Positions 54,877-64,000 of a DNA stretch of 64,000 bases are shown piece after piece; the first letter of the stretch is position 1, and every line of letters starts with the position of its first letter. The position numbers and the translations under genes were made by a program. The notes under the pieces were generated by a model, which was not told the origin of the DNA, did not search any database, and worked only from the letters and a program-made list of their open reading frames with translations. The stretch comes from Microbispora sp. H11081 (GTDB lineage Bacteria; Actinomycetota; Actinomycetes; Streptosporangiales; Streptosporangiaceae), in contig NZ_JABBWV010000001.1 of NCBI RefSeq assembly GCF_012999535.1, positions 930,001 through 994,000 of the forward strand, given 5' to 3'.

Positions 54877-55955
54877 ACGACCTGACCGAACTCAAGCGGT
54901 TCGTCGTGGCGCACGCGATCTCGCAGGGCCTGCCCGCCGACCACTACGCGGCCCTGCTGGACCGCGTCACCACGGACGCGGGCGACGAGCCGGGCTCCTG
55001 GCCGTACGAGTGGATCCGCGCGGGCGACGAGTGGGACGCGGCGGGACAGACGGCCCTCGCCGCCCAGTACTACACGATGGGCAGGTTCCCGTACGTCGAC
55101 GGTCCGGGCCGCAAGCGGGCGCTCGCCCGCGGCCTGGACGCGTTCGACCGGTGGCGGCGAAGCGTGCCGGGCCTGGAACCGGTCGTCGTGGAGGCCGGCG
55201 GTGTGCCGGTGCGGGTGTGGGCCGCGGGGCTGTCGGCCGAGCGGCCCCGGCCGCTGCTCGTGCTGACCGGCGGCATCGTGAGCCCCAAGGAGCAGTGGGC
55301 CGCGGCGCTGCCGCAGATCGCGTCCTTCGGCATGGCCGGCGTCGTGGCCGACCTGCCCGGCGTCGGCGAGAGCCCGCTCCGGTACGGCCCCGACGCCTGG
55401 ACCCTGTTCCCGGCGATCCTCGACGCGCTGGAGGGCCGGGCCCGGGTGAGCGAGACGTACCTGCTCGCGCTGAGCTTCAGCGGCCACGCGGCGATCACCG
55501 CCGCGCTGCGCGACCCGCGGGTGCGCGGCGTGGTCGGCAACGGCCCGCCGATCCACGACTTCTTCACCGACGCCGGCTGGCAGGCCCGGGTGCCGAAGAT
55601 CACCCGTGACACGCTCGCACACCTCACCGGAGTGCCGCCGGAGGCGGTGTTCACCCACGTGCGCGACTGGGCGCTCCGCGACGCCGACCTGGCCGCGCTC
55701 ACCGTGCCGCTCGCCGCGGTGACCGCCAGGCGCGACGAGATCATCCCGCCCGGCGACGTCGGACGCCTGAAGCGGCACGTACGGGACCTGCGACTGGTCG
55801 AGCACGACGACGTGCACGGCGCCCCCTCCCACCTCGCCGAGACCCGGGTCTGGAGCCTGCTCGCCGTGCAGCGGATGCGGCCCGACGCCGATCCTGAGGT
55901 GGTCGCGGCGCTGACCGCGACACTGGAGGCCGCCCGCGCGGGAGCGGGCCGGTGA
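54873..55955 (+). CDS. Alpha/beta hydrolase (Agg5/AbyA5-like eliminase)
   Basis: 360 residues. The N-terminal helical region (about 1-100) precedes the alpha/beta core: PLLVLTGGIVSPKEQW, LPGVGESP, nucleophile in LALSFSGHAAITAAL, and a late acid/His near RRDEIIPPGDV and HDDVHG. FrsA-like enzymes of this group eliminate acetate from the acetylated tetronate to create the exocyclic double bond. ATGA overlap with the E2 gene and GTGA overlap with the thioesterase gene. Confidence 0.83.
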   Translation: MNDLTELKRFVVAHAISQGLPADHYAALLDRVTTDAGDEPGSWPYEWIRAGDEWDAAGQTALAAQYYTMGRFPYVDGPGRKRALARGLDAFDRWRRSVPGLEPVVVEAGGVPVRVWAAGLSAERPRPLLVLTGGIVSPKEQWAAALPQIASFGMAGVVADLPGVGESPLRYGPDAWTLFPAILDALEGRARVSETYLLALSFSGHAAITAALRDPRVRGVVGNGPPIHDFFTDAGWQARVPKITRDTLAHLTGVPPEAVFTHVRDWALRDADLAALTVPLAAVTARRDEIIPPGDVGRLKRHVRDLRLVEHDDVHGAPSHLAETRVWSLLAVQRMRPDADPEVVAALTATLEAARAGAGR

Positions 55956-56716
55956 CCGCCGCCGCCGGGCGGATCCGGGGCGACTGGCTGCGCGAGTACG
56001 CCCCCGCCGCGCCGGGCGCCCCATGCCTGGTGGCGTTCCCGCACGCCGGAGGCTCGGCGGGCTTCTTCGTCCCGCTCGCGCGGGCCCTGGCCCCGGCGGT
56101 GCGCGTGCTCGCCGTGCAGTACCCAGGACGCCTGGACCGGCGGCACGAGCCCGCCGTGGAGGACGTGCGCGCACTGGCCCGCCGGGTGGCCGAGGTGATC
56201 GCCGGGGAGCCGGACGGCCCCCGCACCGCCTTCTTCGGGCACAGCATGGGCTCCCTGGTGGCCTTCGAGACGGCGCTGCTGGCCGAGCGGGGTCTCGGCA
56301 CGCCCCCGGAGCGGCTGTTCGTCTCCGGAGGGCGGGCCCCCGCCCTCACCCGGGTGGACCCGGCGATCCTGCGGGACGACCGGTCCCTGCTGGAGGAGGT
56401 GCTGTTCCTCGGCGGCACCTCCCGGCAGGTGCTGGAGAGCGACGACCTGCGCGAACTCGTGCTGCCCGCGCTGCGCGGAGACTACCGGGCGCTGCGCGCC
56501 TACCTGCCAGAGCCCGGCGCCCGGGTCCGCTGCCCGATCACGGCGCTGGTCGGTGACCGCGACCCGCGGGTGACGGTGGCCCAGGCCGACCGATGGCGGG
56601 AGCACACCACCGGCCCCTTCCGGCTCACCGTCCTGCCCGGAGACCACTTCTACCTGACCTGGCGGCTGGAGGACGTCGCGGAGACGGTTCGGCGAGGGCT
56701 CGCCGTACCCGTCTGA
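55952..56716 (+). CDS. Type II thioesterase
   Basis: 254 residues from a [15 protein letters not shown] at the start, nucleophile GHSMGS (about 91-96) and GDHFYL near the end are the signature of editing thioesterases of polyketide/peptide systems. It removes stalled acyl groups from carrier proteins. Linked by overlap to the hydrolase gene and 47 bases before the PKS gene. Confidence 0.93.
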   Translation: MTAAAGRIRGDWLREYAPAAPGAPCLVAFPHAGGSAGFFVPLARALAPAVRVLAVQYPGRLDRRHEPAVEDVRALARRVAEVIAGEPDGPRTAFFGHSMGSLVAFETALLAERGLGTPPERLFVSGGRAPALTRVDPAILRDDRSLLEEVLFLGGTSRQVLESDDLRELVLPALRGDYRALRAYLPEPGARVRCPITALVGDRDPRVTVAQADRWREHTTGPFRLTVLPGDHFYLTWRLEDVAETVRRGLAVPV

Positions 56717-56763
56717 TCCTCCCTCGCCGGCCGCCCGCACCACGACTGAGAGTGAGGCACGAC

Positions 56764-59700
56764 GTGATCAGCCCCGACCAGCAGGTGTCCCGGCCCGTCG
56801 CGGTCGTCGGAGTGGCGTGCCGCCTGCCCGGCTCGTCCGGGCCCGGCGCGCTGTGGCGGCTGCTGGACGAGGGCCGCGCCGCCGTCCGCGAGGTGCCCGA
56901 GGGGCGGGCGCGGTCCTCGCTGCTGGACGACCTCGCCCGCGAGCACCCCGGCGTGCGGTACGGCGGCTACCTCGACGACATCGCCGGATTCGACGCGGAG
57001 TTCTTCGGGATCTCCCCGCGCGAGGCCGCGGCCATGGATCCCCAGCAGCGGCTCGTCCTGGAACTGGCCTGGGAGGCGCTGGAGGACGCGGGGGTGGTGC
57101 CCGCCACGCTGCGCGACACGCCGGCCGGCGTGTTCGTCGGCTCCATCGCCGACGAGTACGCGACGCTGTCGCGGGCCGCCGCGATCGGCCGCCACACCCT
57201 CACCGGCACCACCCGGGCCATCATCGCCAACCGAGTGTCGTACACGCTCGGACTGCGCGGGCCGAGCGTCGCGGTCGACACCGCGCAGTCGTCGTCGCTG
57301 GTCGCCGTCCACCTCGCGGCGGAGAGCGTGCGGGGAGGCGAGTCGCGCCTCGCGCTCGCGGGCGGCGTCAACCTGATCGTCGACCCGGCCGGTACGGCGG
57401 CGGTGGCCCGGTTCGGCGGGTTGTCGCCGGACGGCCGGTGCCACACCTTCGACCGCCGGGCCAACGGCTACGTCCGGGGCGAGGGCGCCGGACTGGTGCT
57501 GCTCAAGGCGCTGGACGCCGCCGTCGAGGACGGCGACCGGATCTACGCCGTGCTGCTCGGCGGCGCGGTCAACAACGACGGCGGCACCGACGGCCTCACC
57601 ACGCCAAGCGCCCGCGCCCAGGCCGAGGTGCTCAGGCGGGCGTGGGCGGCCGCCGGCGTCGCGCCCTCTGCGCTGCAGTACGTCGAACTGCACGGCACCG
57701 GCACCCGGGTCGGCGACCCGGTGGAGGCGCGCGGCCTCGGCCTGACCCGCCTCGGTGAGGGGCCGGTCCTGCAGGTGGGGTCCATCAAGACGAACATCGG
57801 CCACCTGGAGGGCGCGGCGGGCGTCGCCGGGCTGATCAAGACCGTGCTGAGCGTCGACCGGCGGCGGCTGCCCGCGAGCCTGAACTTCGCCGAGCCGAAT
57901 CCGGAGATCGACTTCGACGGCTGGGGCCTGTCCGTCCGCGGCGAGGGGGGAGCGTGGCCCCGGGAGAGTGAGCGGCTCGTCGCGGGCGTCAGTTCGTTCG
58001 GCATGGGCGGCACCAACTGCCACGTCGTGGTCGCAGAACCGCCCCGCCAGGACGAGGCGGTGCGCGCCGCGCGGCAGGCCGGACCATCGGACCGCGACTC
58101 CCGCGTGCGCACCCCCCTCGTCCTCAGCGCGCGCACCGGCGCGGCGCTGCGGGAGCAGGCGGCCCGGCTGCGCGACCTCCTGTCCGAGCACGACCTCCTC
58201 GGCGGGCCCGAGGCGCCCGGTGAGCACGTGCCGTCCGGCGGAGGGCTCGCCGCTGGCCTGGCACGGAGCCTCGCGACCACCCGGACCGCCTTCGACCACC
58301 GGGCGGCGATCACGGGCGACGTGCCGGCCGGGCTGGCGGCGCTGGCCGGTGGACGCCCGGCGGCCGGTCTCGTCACGGGCAGGGCCAGGACCGCGCCCGT
58401 CGCGGTGCTGTTCCCCGGGCAGGGCAGCCAGCGGCCCGGCATGGGCCGGCGGGCCCACCGCGACCACCCCGCCTTCCGGGCCGCGTTCGACGAGGTCGCG
58501 GCGGCGCTCGCCGAGCGGCTGCCCAGGCCGCTCCAGGAGGTCGCCTGGTCGGAGCCGGGCGGCGAGGAGGCCAGGCTCCTCGACCGCACGGCCTTCACCC
58601 AGCCCGCGATCTTCGCGGTAGAGGTGGCGACGTTCCGCCTGCTGGAGGCGTTCGGCGTCGAGCCGTCCTTCGTCGCCGGTCACTCCATCGGGGAGGTGGC
58701 CGCGGCGCACGTCGCGGGCGTGCTCGACCTGTCGTCCGCCGCCGAGCTGATCGCGGCCAGGGGGCGGCTGATGGACGAGTTGCCCTCCGGCGGCGGGATG
58801 CTCGCCGTCGGCGTCCCGGAGGACGAGGCGGCCGGGCTGCTCGCGGAGGCGGACGGCCTCGCGGTCGTCGCCGCCGTGAACGGACCGCGGTCGGTCGTCG
58901 TCGCGGGGGAGGACGCGGCACTGGACGCCGTCGCAGCCCTCGCCGTCGCACGCGGGCACCGCATCCGGCGGCTCCCGGTGAGCCACGCCTTCCACTCGCC
59001 GCTGATGGACCCCGCGCTCGGCGAGTTCCGCGCGGTGCTCGACGGGCTCACGTACGGCAGGGCCCGCATCCCGTTCGTGTCGACGGTGACCGGCGAACCG
59101 CTCGACCTGGCCGGCGCGGACGACTGGGCGGGCTACTGGGTGGAGCACGCCCGCCGTGCGGTCCGCTTCGCCGACGGCCTGACCCGGCTGCGCGCGCTGG
59201 GGGCCGGGATTTTCGTGGAGGCGGGACCCGGGACGGCGCTGAGCGCGGCCGGACGGGAGACCCTGGGGGCGGAGGCCGCGTTCGTGCCGGTCCTCGGCAA
59301 GGACGACGACGCCGAAGCCGCCGTCGGCAGGCTGTTCACCGCCGGGGTGAGCCTCGACTGGGACGCCGTCTTCCCGCCCGTAGGCCCCCGCGTCCCGCTG
59401 CCGACCTATCCCTTCCAGCGCGAGCGTCACTGGCTGCCCCCGGGTGAGGGCGTGCCGGCGGCGCCCGCCCCCGCTCCCGTCTCGGCCCCCGCCCCGGAGC
59501 CGGTTTCCGCGTCCGTTCCACCCGCCGGTACGGCGGCCGGGGAGCGCCGCGTCATCGAGGAAGTGGCGGCGGTGCTCGGCTTCGCCGACCCCGCGCGGGT
59601 CGACCCCGAGGCGACGTTCCGGGACCTCGGCCTCGACTCGCTGGGCCTGGTCGAGTTGCGCGACCGGCTGAACGACGCCTTCGGCGCCGACCTCCCGGCC

Positions 59701-62700
59701 GCCGCGCTGTTCGGCCACCCCACCCCCGCCGCCCTGGCCCGCCACCTGGCCGGCGGCCCCCGCGCGGACGCGCCCGTGGCGGCCGTCCGGGCGGCGGACG
59801 ACGATCCGGTGGTGATCGTGGGGATGGGGTGCCGGTTCCCGGGCGGGGTCGCCTCGCCGGAGGACCTGTGGGAGCTGGTCGCCGACGGCGTGGACGCCAT
59901 CGGCGAGTTTCCCGCCGACCGCGGCTGGGACCTCGCCGCCCTCTTCGACCCGGACGCCGGGCGGCCCGGCACCTCGTACACGCGGCACGGCGGGTTCCTG
60001 CGGGACGCCGCGGAGTTCGACGCGGGGTTCTTCGGGATGAGTCCGCGGGAGGCGCTGGCGACCGATCCGCAGCAGCGGTTGCTGTTGCAGGTGTCGTGGG
60101 AGGCGCTGGAGCGGGCGGGGATCGACCCGCTGTCGCTGAAGGAGAGCGACACCGGGGTCTTCGTCGGCGTGATGGCCTCCGACTACACGCCACGGCTCCA
60201 CGAGGGAGGCGGGGGCGTGGACGGCTACCTCCTCACCGGGGGCAGCGTCAGCGTGGCGTCGGGGCGGATCGCGTATGTGCTGGGGTTGCGTGGTCCGGCG
60301 TTGACGGTGGACACGGCGTGTTCGTCGTCGTTGGTGGCGTTGGATCTGGCGGTTCGGGCGGTGCGGTCGGGGGAGTGTTCGCTGGCGTTGGCCGGTGGGG
60401 TGGCGGTGATGGCGTCGCCGGGGATGTTCGTGGAGTTCTCGCGGCAGCGGGGGTTGTCGGCCGATGGGCGGTGCCGGGCGTTTTCGGCGTCGGCGGATGG
60501 CACGGGGTGGGCCGAGGGCGCCGGGGTGGTGGTGGTGGAGCGGTTGTCGGCGGCGGTGCGTAACGGGCATCGGGTGCTGGCCGTGGTGGCGGGGTCGGCG
60601 GTGAATCAGGACGGGGCGAGCAACGGGCTGACGGCGCCGAATGGTCGGGCTCAGGAGCAGGTGATCGGGCGGGCGCTGGCGGAGGCGGGGCTGGGCCCTG
60701 GTGATGTGGATGTGGTGGAGGCGCATGGGACGGGGACCCGGTTGGGGGATCCGATCGAGGCGCAGGCGTTGATCGCGGCGTATGGGCGGGATCGGGGGGC
60801 GCCGTTGTGGGTGGGGTCGTTGAAGTCGAACATCGGGCATGCCCAGGCGGCGGCGGGGGTGGGCGGGGTCATCAAGATGGTGATGGCTTTGCGGCATGAG
60901 CGGTTGCCGGCGACGTTGCATGTGGATGAGCCGTCTCCGCATGTGGACTGGGACGGGTCGGGGGTGGCGTTGCTGACCCGTCCGGTTGAGTGGGACTGGC
61001 CGGGACGGCCGCGCCGGGCCGGGGTGTCGTCCTTCGGCATCAGCGGCACCAACGCCCATGTCATCCTCCAGCAACCCCCCACCGACGTCACTGACTCCTC
61101 ACGCGACGGCGCCCACGGCCGGGACAGCGCGCACCACGACGCGGCGAGGCCCGAGGACGAGGCCGGGCCGCCGGAAGCGCCGCTGTTGCTGTCGGGGACC
61201 GACGCCGCCGCTCTGCGCAGGCAGGCCGCGGCGCTCGCCGATCACCTGACTGACCATCCGGAACTCGACCTGCGCGACGTGGCCGCCACGCTCGCGGCTC
61301 GCGCGCGGCTCGCGCACGGCGCCGCCGTACTGGACGACCATCAGGCCGCCCTGCGGGCGCTGGCCGGGGGAGAGATCCACGAAGCGGCGGTGACCGGCGA
61401 GCGGATCACCGGTCGTACGGTCTTCGTCTTCCCCGGGCAGGGGTCGCAGTGGCCCGAGATGGCCCGCGCGCTGCTGGCCGCCGACCCGGTCTTCCGCGCC
61501 GAGATCGACGCCTGTGCCGAGGCGTTCGCCCCCCACGTGGACTGGTCGTTGCACGCCGTGCTGCGCGGCGACCCCGGCGCCCCGTCGCTGGAGCGGGTCG
61601 ACGTCGTGCAGCCGGTGCTGTTCGCGGTGATGGTGTCGCTGGCCGCGATGTGGCGCGCCGCCGGCGTCCGGCCGGACGCGGTGGCCGGGCACTCCCAGGG
61701 CGAGATCGCCGCCGCGTACGTCGCGGGCGCGCTGTCCCTGGCCGACGCGGCGCGGCTGGTCACACTGCGCAGCCGGGCCATCGCCCGCATCGCCGGAGAC
61801 GGCGGCATGGTGTCGGTGGCGCTCGGCCCCGGGGAGGCGGCCGAGCTCGCGGCCCGCTGGGACGGGGCCGTCGAAGTCGCCGTGCACAACGGGCCGCGCT
61901 CCACCGTGGTCGCCGGGGACGTCGCCGCGCTCACCGAGTTGCTCGCCTGGTGCGAGGGTAACGGCGTGCGCGCCCGCCGGGTTCCGGTGGACTACGCCTC
62001 CCACACGCGGTACGTCGAGCCGCTGCGCGAGGAACTGCTGGAGACGTTCGCCGGGCTGACCCCGCGGCCGGCCGAGGTGGCGTTCCACTCGGCGGTGACC
62101 GGCGAGCCGGTCGACACGGCCACGCTCGACGCCGGCTACTGGTACCGCAACCTCCGTGACACCGTCCGCTTCGACGCCGTCGTCGCGGGGCTGGCCGGCA
62201 CCGGCCACCGCAGGTTCATCGAGATCAGCCCGCACCCGGTGCTCACCGTCGCCGTGGAGGAGATCCTGGCCGCGCGAGGCGTGGGCGGTCTCGCCACGGG
62301 CACCCTCAGGCGGGGCGAGGGCGGCACGGACGCGTTCCGCCGGGCCCTCGCCGTGGCCCACCTCGCCGGGGCCTCCGTCACGTGGCCCGCCGGCCGTGCC
62401 GGTCACAGGGCGACGGTGGATCTGCCGACCTACCGGTTCGAGCGCGAACGCTACTGGCTGACGCCCTCGGCCGGGCCGGCCCAGGCGGCCAGGCTCGGCC
62501 TCGCCGCGGCCCGGCACCCGATCCTCGGCGCGATGGTCACCCTCGCGGACGGCGGCGCCGTCCTGACCGGGGAGATCGACCCGGCCGCGCAGGGCTGGCT
62601 CGCCGACCATCGGGTCCTGGGCACCGTGCTGCTGCCCGGGACGGCGTTCGCCGAACTGGCCGCGCACGCGGGCCGTCTCACCGGCGGCCTGGACGTCCGG

Positions 62701-64000
62701 GAGCTGACCGTCGAGGCCCCCCTCGTCCTGGACGCCGGCCGTACCGCGCGGGTGCAGGTGCTCGTCGGGGCGCCCGGCGCGGACGGGCGGCGCGGCATCG
62801 ACGTGCACGCCAGGACCGGCGACGACGAGCCGTGGACCCGCCACGCCTCCGGCGTGCTCGCGGGGGCCGGCGAGACATCCGCGGCCCCGGCCTCCGCAGG
62901 GGAAGTCCCGGTCACGCGGGCCGGAGAGGACCTCCTGCCCTGGCCGCCCCCCGGGGCCGAGGCGGTGGACGTGTCGGACGTCTACGCCCACCTGTACCGG
63001 CTGGGGTACGACTACGGCCCGGCGTTCCAGGGCCTGACCGCCGCCTGGCGGGACGGCCGCACGGTGTACGCGGAACTGAACGTTCCCGGCGACGCGGACT
63101 CCCCGGCGAGGACGGACGACTTCGCGCCGCATCCGGCGCTGTTCGACGCGGCACTCCACCCCGTGGTGGCGGGTCTCGCCGGGCTCGCCGTCCCCGACGC
63201 GGGAGCGCCGCTGCTGCCGTTCGCGTTCGAGGGCCTGCGTTTCACCGGCGAGGCGGGGCGTACGCTGCGGGCCCGGATCGAGCCGCTCGGCGGCCACCGG
63301 TTCCGGTGCCTTCTCGCCGACGGGGCCGGACGGGTGGCAGGGGGAGTGGAGTCGCTGGCCTTCCGGCCCGCGACGCGCGCCGACCTCACCGGCGGCCGGG
63401 CCGTCGCGGAGGCGTACGCCGTCGCCTGGGAGCCCCTCGCCGACCCCGGCGAGGCGCCGGGCCGTGTCGCCGTGCTTGAGGGGTTCGGGCCGGTCACGGA
63501 CCTGCTGGATCTTGGCGACGGCAGGGGCGTGGACGTCCTCGCCGATGTAGGAGCCGTCACCGAGGCCGTGGCCGGGGCCGGAACCGTGCTGGTTCCGGTC
63601 GGCGCCTCCACGTCCGCCTCGGGGGGGTCCGCTGGGCTGGTGGAGGAGGCGCACGCCAGGACCGCCGCCGTCCTGTCCCTGTTGCGGCGGTGGCTCGCCG
63701 ATCCCGCGGCCGGCGATGCCCTGCTGACGGTCGTCGTCGCCGGAGGGGACCCGGCGTCCGGGGCGATCAGGGGCCTGGTCCGCACCGCCGCCGCGGAACA
63801 CCCCGGCCGGTTCTCGCTCGCGGTCGTGGACGGCGCCGCGCCGGTGGCGCTGCTCGCCGCCGGCCACATGGAGCGCGAGGTGGCCGTACGCGACGGGGTC
63901 GTCCTGGTCCCGAGGCTCGTCGCGCAGGACCTCGGCCCGGCAGGTCCGGCGGCGGCCGGCAAGGCGGGGGAGCAGGGCGGGGACGGCGCGGCCCTGGTGG
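56764..64000 (+). CDS. Modular type I polyketide synthase: KSQ-AT-ACP loading module, then KS-AT-DH-... (partial)
   Basis: About 2412 codons without a stop up to the right edge; GTG start. Loading module: KSQ (about 10-425; active-site cysteine replaced by Gln175 in VDTAQSSS), AT (Ser641 in GHSIGE; HAFH at 741-744 predicts malonyl-CoA), ACP (Ser959 in LGLDSLG). Module 1: KS (Cys1186 in VDTACSSS), AT (Ser1644; YASH at 1744-1747 predicts methylmalonyl-CoA), DH (His1949 in [12 protein letters not shown]; Asp2128 in DAALH). The start of a ketoreductase structural region follows. KSQ decarboxylates malonyl-ACP, so the starter is acetate. Confidence 0.93.
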   Translation, partial: MISPDQQVSRPVAVVGVACRLPGSSGPGALWRLLDEGRAAVREVPEGRARSSLLDDLAREHPGVRYGGYLDDIAGFDAEFFGISPREAAAMDPQQRLVLELAWEALEDAGVVPATLRDTPAGVFVGSIADEYATLSRAAAIGRHTLTGTTRAIIANRVSYTLGLRGPSVAVDTAQSSSLVAVHLAAESVRGGESRLALAGGVNLIVDPAGTAAVARFGGLSPDGRCHTFDRRANGYVRGEGAGLVLLKALDAAVEDGDRIYAVLLGGAVNNDGGTDGLTTPSARAQAEVLRRAWAAAGVAPSALQYVELHGTGTRVGDPVEARGLGLTRLGEGPVLQVGSIKTNIGHLEGAAGVAGLIKTVLSVDRRRLPASLNFAEPNPEIDFDGWGLSVRGEGGAWPRESERLVAGVSSFGMGGTNCHVVVAEPPRQDEAVRAARQAGPSDRDSRVRTPLVLSARTGAALREQAARLRDLLSEHDLLGGPEAPGEHVPSGGGLAAGLARSLATTRTAFDHRAAITGDVPAGLAALAGGRPAAGLVTGRARTAPVAVLFPGQGSQRPGMGRRAHRDHPAFRAAFDEVAAALAERLPRPLQEVAWSEPGGEEARLLDRTAFTQPAIFAVEVATFRLLEAFGVEPSFVAGHSIGEVAAAHVAGVLDLSSAAELIAARGRLMDELPSGGGMLAVGVPEDEAAGLLAEADGLAVVAAVNGPRSVVVAGEDAALDAVAALAVARGHRIRRLPVSHAFHSPLMDPALGEFRAVLDGLTYGRARIPFVSTVTGEPLDLAGADDWAGYWVEHARRAVRFADGLTRLRALGAGIFVEAGPGTALSAAGRETLGAEAAFVPVLGKDDDAEAAVGRLFTAGVSLDWDAVFPPVGPRVPLPTYPFQRERHWLPPGEGVPAAPAPAPVSAPAPEPVSASVPPAGTAAGERRVIEEVAAVLGFADPARVDPEATFRDLGLDSLGLVELRDRLNDAFGADLPAAALFGHPTPAALARHLAGGPRADAPVAAVRAADDDPVVIVGMGCRFPGGVASPEDLWELVADGVDAIGEFPADRGWDLAALFDPDAGRPGTSYTRHGGFLRDAAEFDAGFFGMSPREALATDPQQRLLLQVSWEALERAGIDPLSLKESDTGVFVGVMASDYTPRLHEGGGGVDGYLLTGGSVSVASGRIAYVLGLRGPALTVDTACSSSLVALDLAVRAVRSGECSLALAGGVAVMASPGMFVEFSRQRGLSADGRCRAFSASADGTGWAEGAGVVVVERLSAAVRNGHRVLAVVAGSAVNQDGASNGLTAPNGRAQEQVIGRALAEAGLGPGDVDVVEAHGTGTRLGDPIEAQALIAAYGRDRGAPLWVGSLKSNIGHAQAAAGVGGVIKMVMALRHERLPATLHVDEPSPHVDWDGSGVALLTRPVEWDWPGRPRRAGVSSFGISGTNAHVILQQPPTDVTDSSRDGAHGRDSAHHDAARPEDEAGPPEAPLLLSGTDAAALRRQAAALADHLTDHPELDLRDVAATLAARARLAHGAAVLDDHQAALRALAGGEIHEAAVTGERITGRTVFVFPGQGSQWPEMARALLAADPVFRAEIDACAEAFAPHVDWSLHAVLRGDPGAPSLERVDVVQPVLFAVMVSLAAMWRAAGVRPDAVAGHSQGEIAAAYVAGALSLADAARLVTLRSRAIARIAGDGGMVSVALGPGEAAELAARWDGAVEVAVHNGPRSTVVAGDVAALTELLAWCEGNGVRARRVPVDYASHTRYVEPLREELLETFAGLTPRPAEVAFHSAVTGEPVDTATLDAGYWYRNLRDTVRFDAVVAGLAGTGHRRFIEISPHPVLTVAVEEILAARGVGGLATGTLRRGEGGTDAFRRALAVAHLAGASVTWPAGRAGHRATVDLPTYRFERERYWLTPSAGPAQAARLGLAAARHPILGAMVTLADGGAVLTGEIDPAAQGWLADHRVLGTVLLPGTAFAELAAHAGRLTGGLDVRELTVEAPLVLDAGRTARVQVLVGAPGADGRRGIDVHARTGDDEPWTRHASGVLAGAGETSAAPASAGEVPVTRAGEDLLPWPPPGAEAVDVSDVYAHLYRLGYDYGPAFQGLTAAWRDGRTVYAELNVPGDADSPARTDDFAPHPALFDAALHPVVAGLAGLAVPDAGAPLLPFAFEGLRFTGEAGRTLRARIEPLGGHRFRCLLADGAGRVAGGVESLAFRPATRADLTGGRAVAEAYAVAWEPLADPGEAPGRVAVLEGFGPVTDLLDLGDGRGVDVLADVGAVTEAVAGAGTVLVPVGASTSASGGSAGLVEEAHARTAAVLSLLRRWLADPAAGDALLTVVVAGGDPASGAIRGLVRTAAAEHPGRFSLAVVDGAAPVALLAAGHMEREVAVRDGVVLVPRLVAQDLGPAGPAAAGKAGEQGGDGAALV

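Noticed and set aside
56650-61074. A 1474-codon open frame on the minus strand across the PKS gene
   Set aside because: It is the antisense shadow of the GC-rich PKS coding strand. The composition is Arg/Pro/Gly/His-rich with no domain, while the plus strand shows complete PKS motifs.

Overview
The window is high-GC DNA with actinomycete-type genes: PucR/PutB/PruA proline catabolism, GAF-ANTAR, SigB/F-family sigma factor, NDH-2, DUF6458, many TetR regulators and a modular type I polyketide synthase. The gene mix fits a filamentous actinomycete, perhaps of the order Streptosporangiales, but nothing here fixes the genus.

Region 1 (1-19.4 kb) is ordinary chromosome. It holds a partial Phd/YefM antitoxin at the left edge, the proline operon (putB-pruA) with its divergent PucR regulator, a GH16-like lipoprotein, a GT4 glycosyltransferase, and a general-stress signalling locus (SpoIIE phosphatase, GAF-ANTAR, STAS, SigB/F sigma factor, HATPase kinase, type II NADH dehydrogenase). 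A heterodimeric ABC exporter, a CBS protein, a set of membrane or acidic hypothetical proteins and a DUF6458 protein follow.

Region 2 (19.4-23.1 kb) is a decayed junction. A tRNA-Pro(GGG) is followed by the eroded end of a tyrosine integrase, a TetR gene, remnants of GNAT and XRE genes, another TetR gene and a broken biotin-carrier domain. It looks like an old integration scar.

Region 3 (23.1-51.1 kb) is a catabolic island built on CoA thioesters. It contains etfBA, TetR/MarR/MFS genes, and an operon (27.6-34.0 kb) with two MaoC-like hydratases, two acyl-CoA dehydrogenases, a DUF35 protein, a thiolase/Ltp2-like protein and an MFS transporter. This gene set matches the igr/ChsE-ChsH-Ltp2 logic of sterol side-chain removal: dehydrogenate, hydrate, retro-aldol cleave. 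A minus-strand operon (44.3-35.4 kb) encodes a complete Opp/Dpp-type importer, two family III CoA-transferases and a thioesterase. Opposite it lie a crotonase and a third CoA-transferase, both with apparently permuted domain order, plus an amidohydrolase, a metallo-beta-lactamase-fold hydrolase, two overlapping desulforedoxin-like microproteins and an acyl-CoA synthetase. Three divergent or leader regions share a promoter-operator motif, which suggests one regulon. A broken IS1634-family element, flanked by a 91-bp duplication, sits between two convergent genes of the island. The substrate cannot be told from sequence.

Region 4 (51.2-64 kb) is the edge of a tetronate-type polyketide cluster. 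It starts with a truncated TetR gene, a metallophosphoesterase and a broken phosphopantetheinyl transferase. The cassette KASIII - ACP - E2-like acyltransferase - alpha/beta hydrolase - type II thioesterase follows, then a type I PKS that runs off the right edge (KSQ-AT-ACP loading module, then KS-AT-DH...). The cassette resembles AbyA1/A3/A4/A5 and Agg2-5 of tetronate biosynthesis, but the FkbH-like glyceryl-ACP synthase expected with it is absent from this window.
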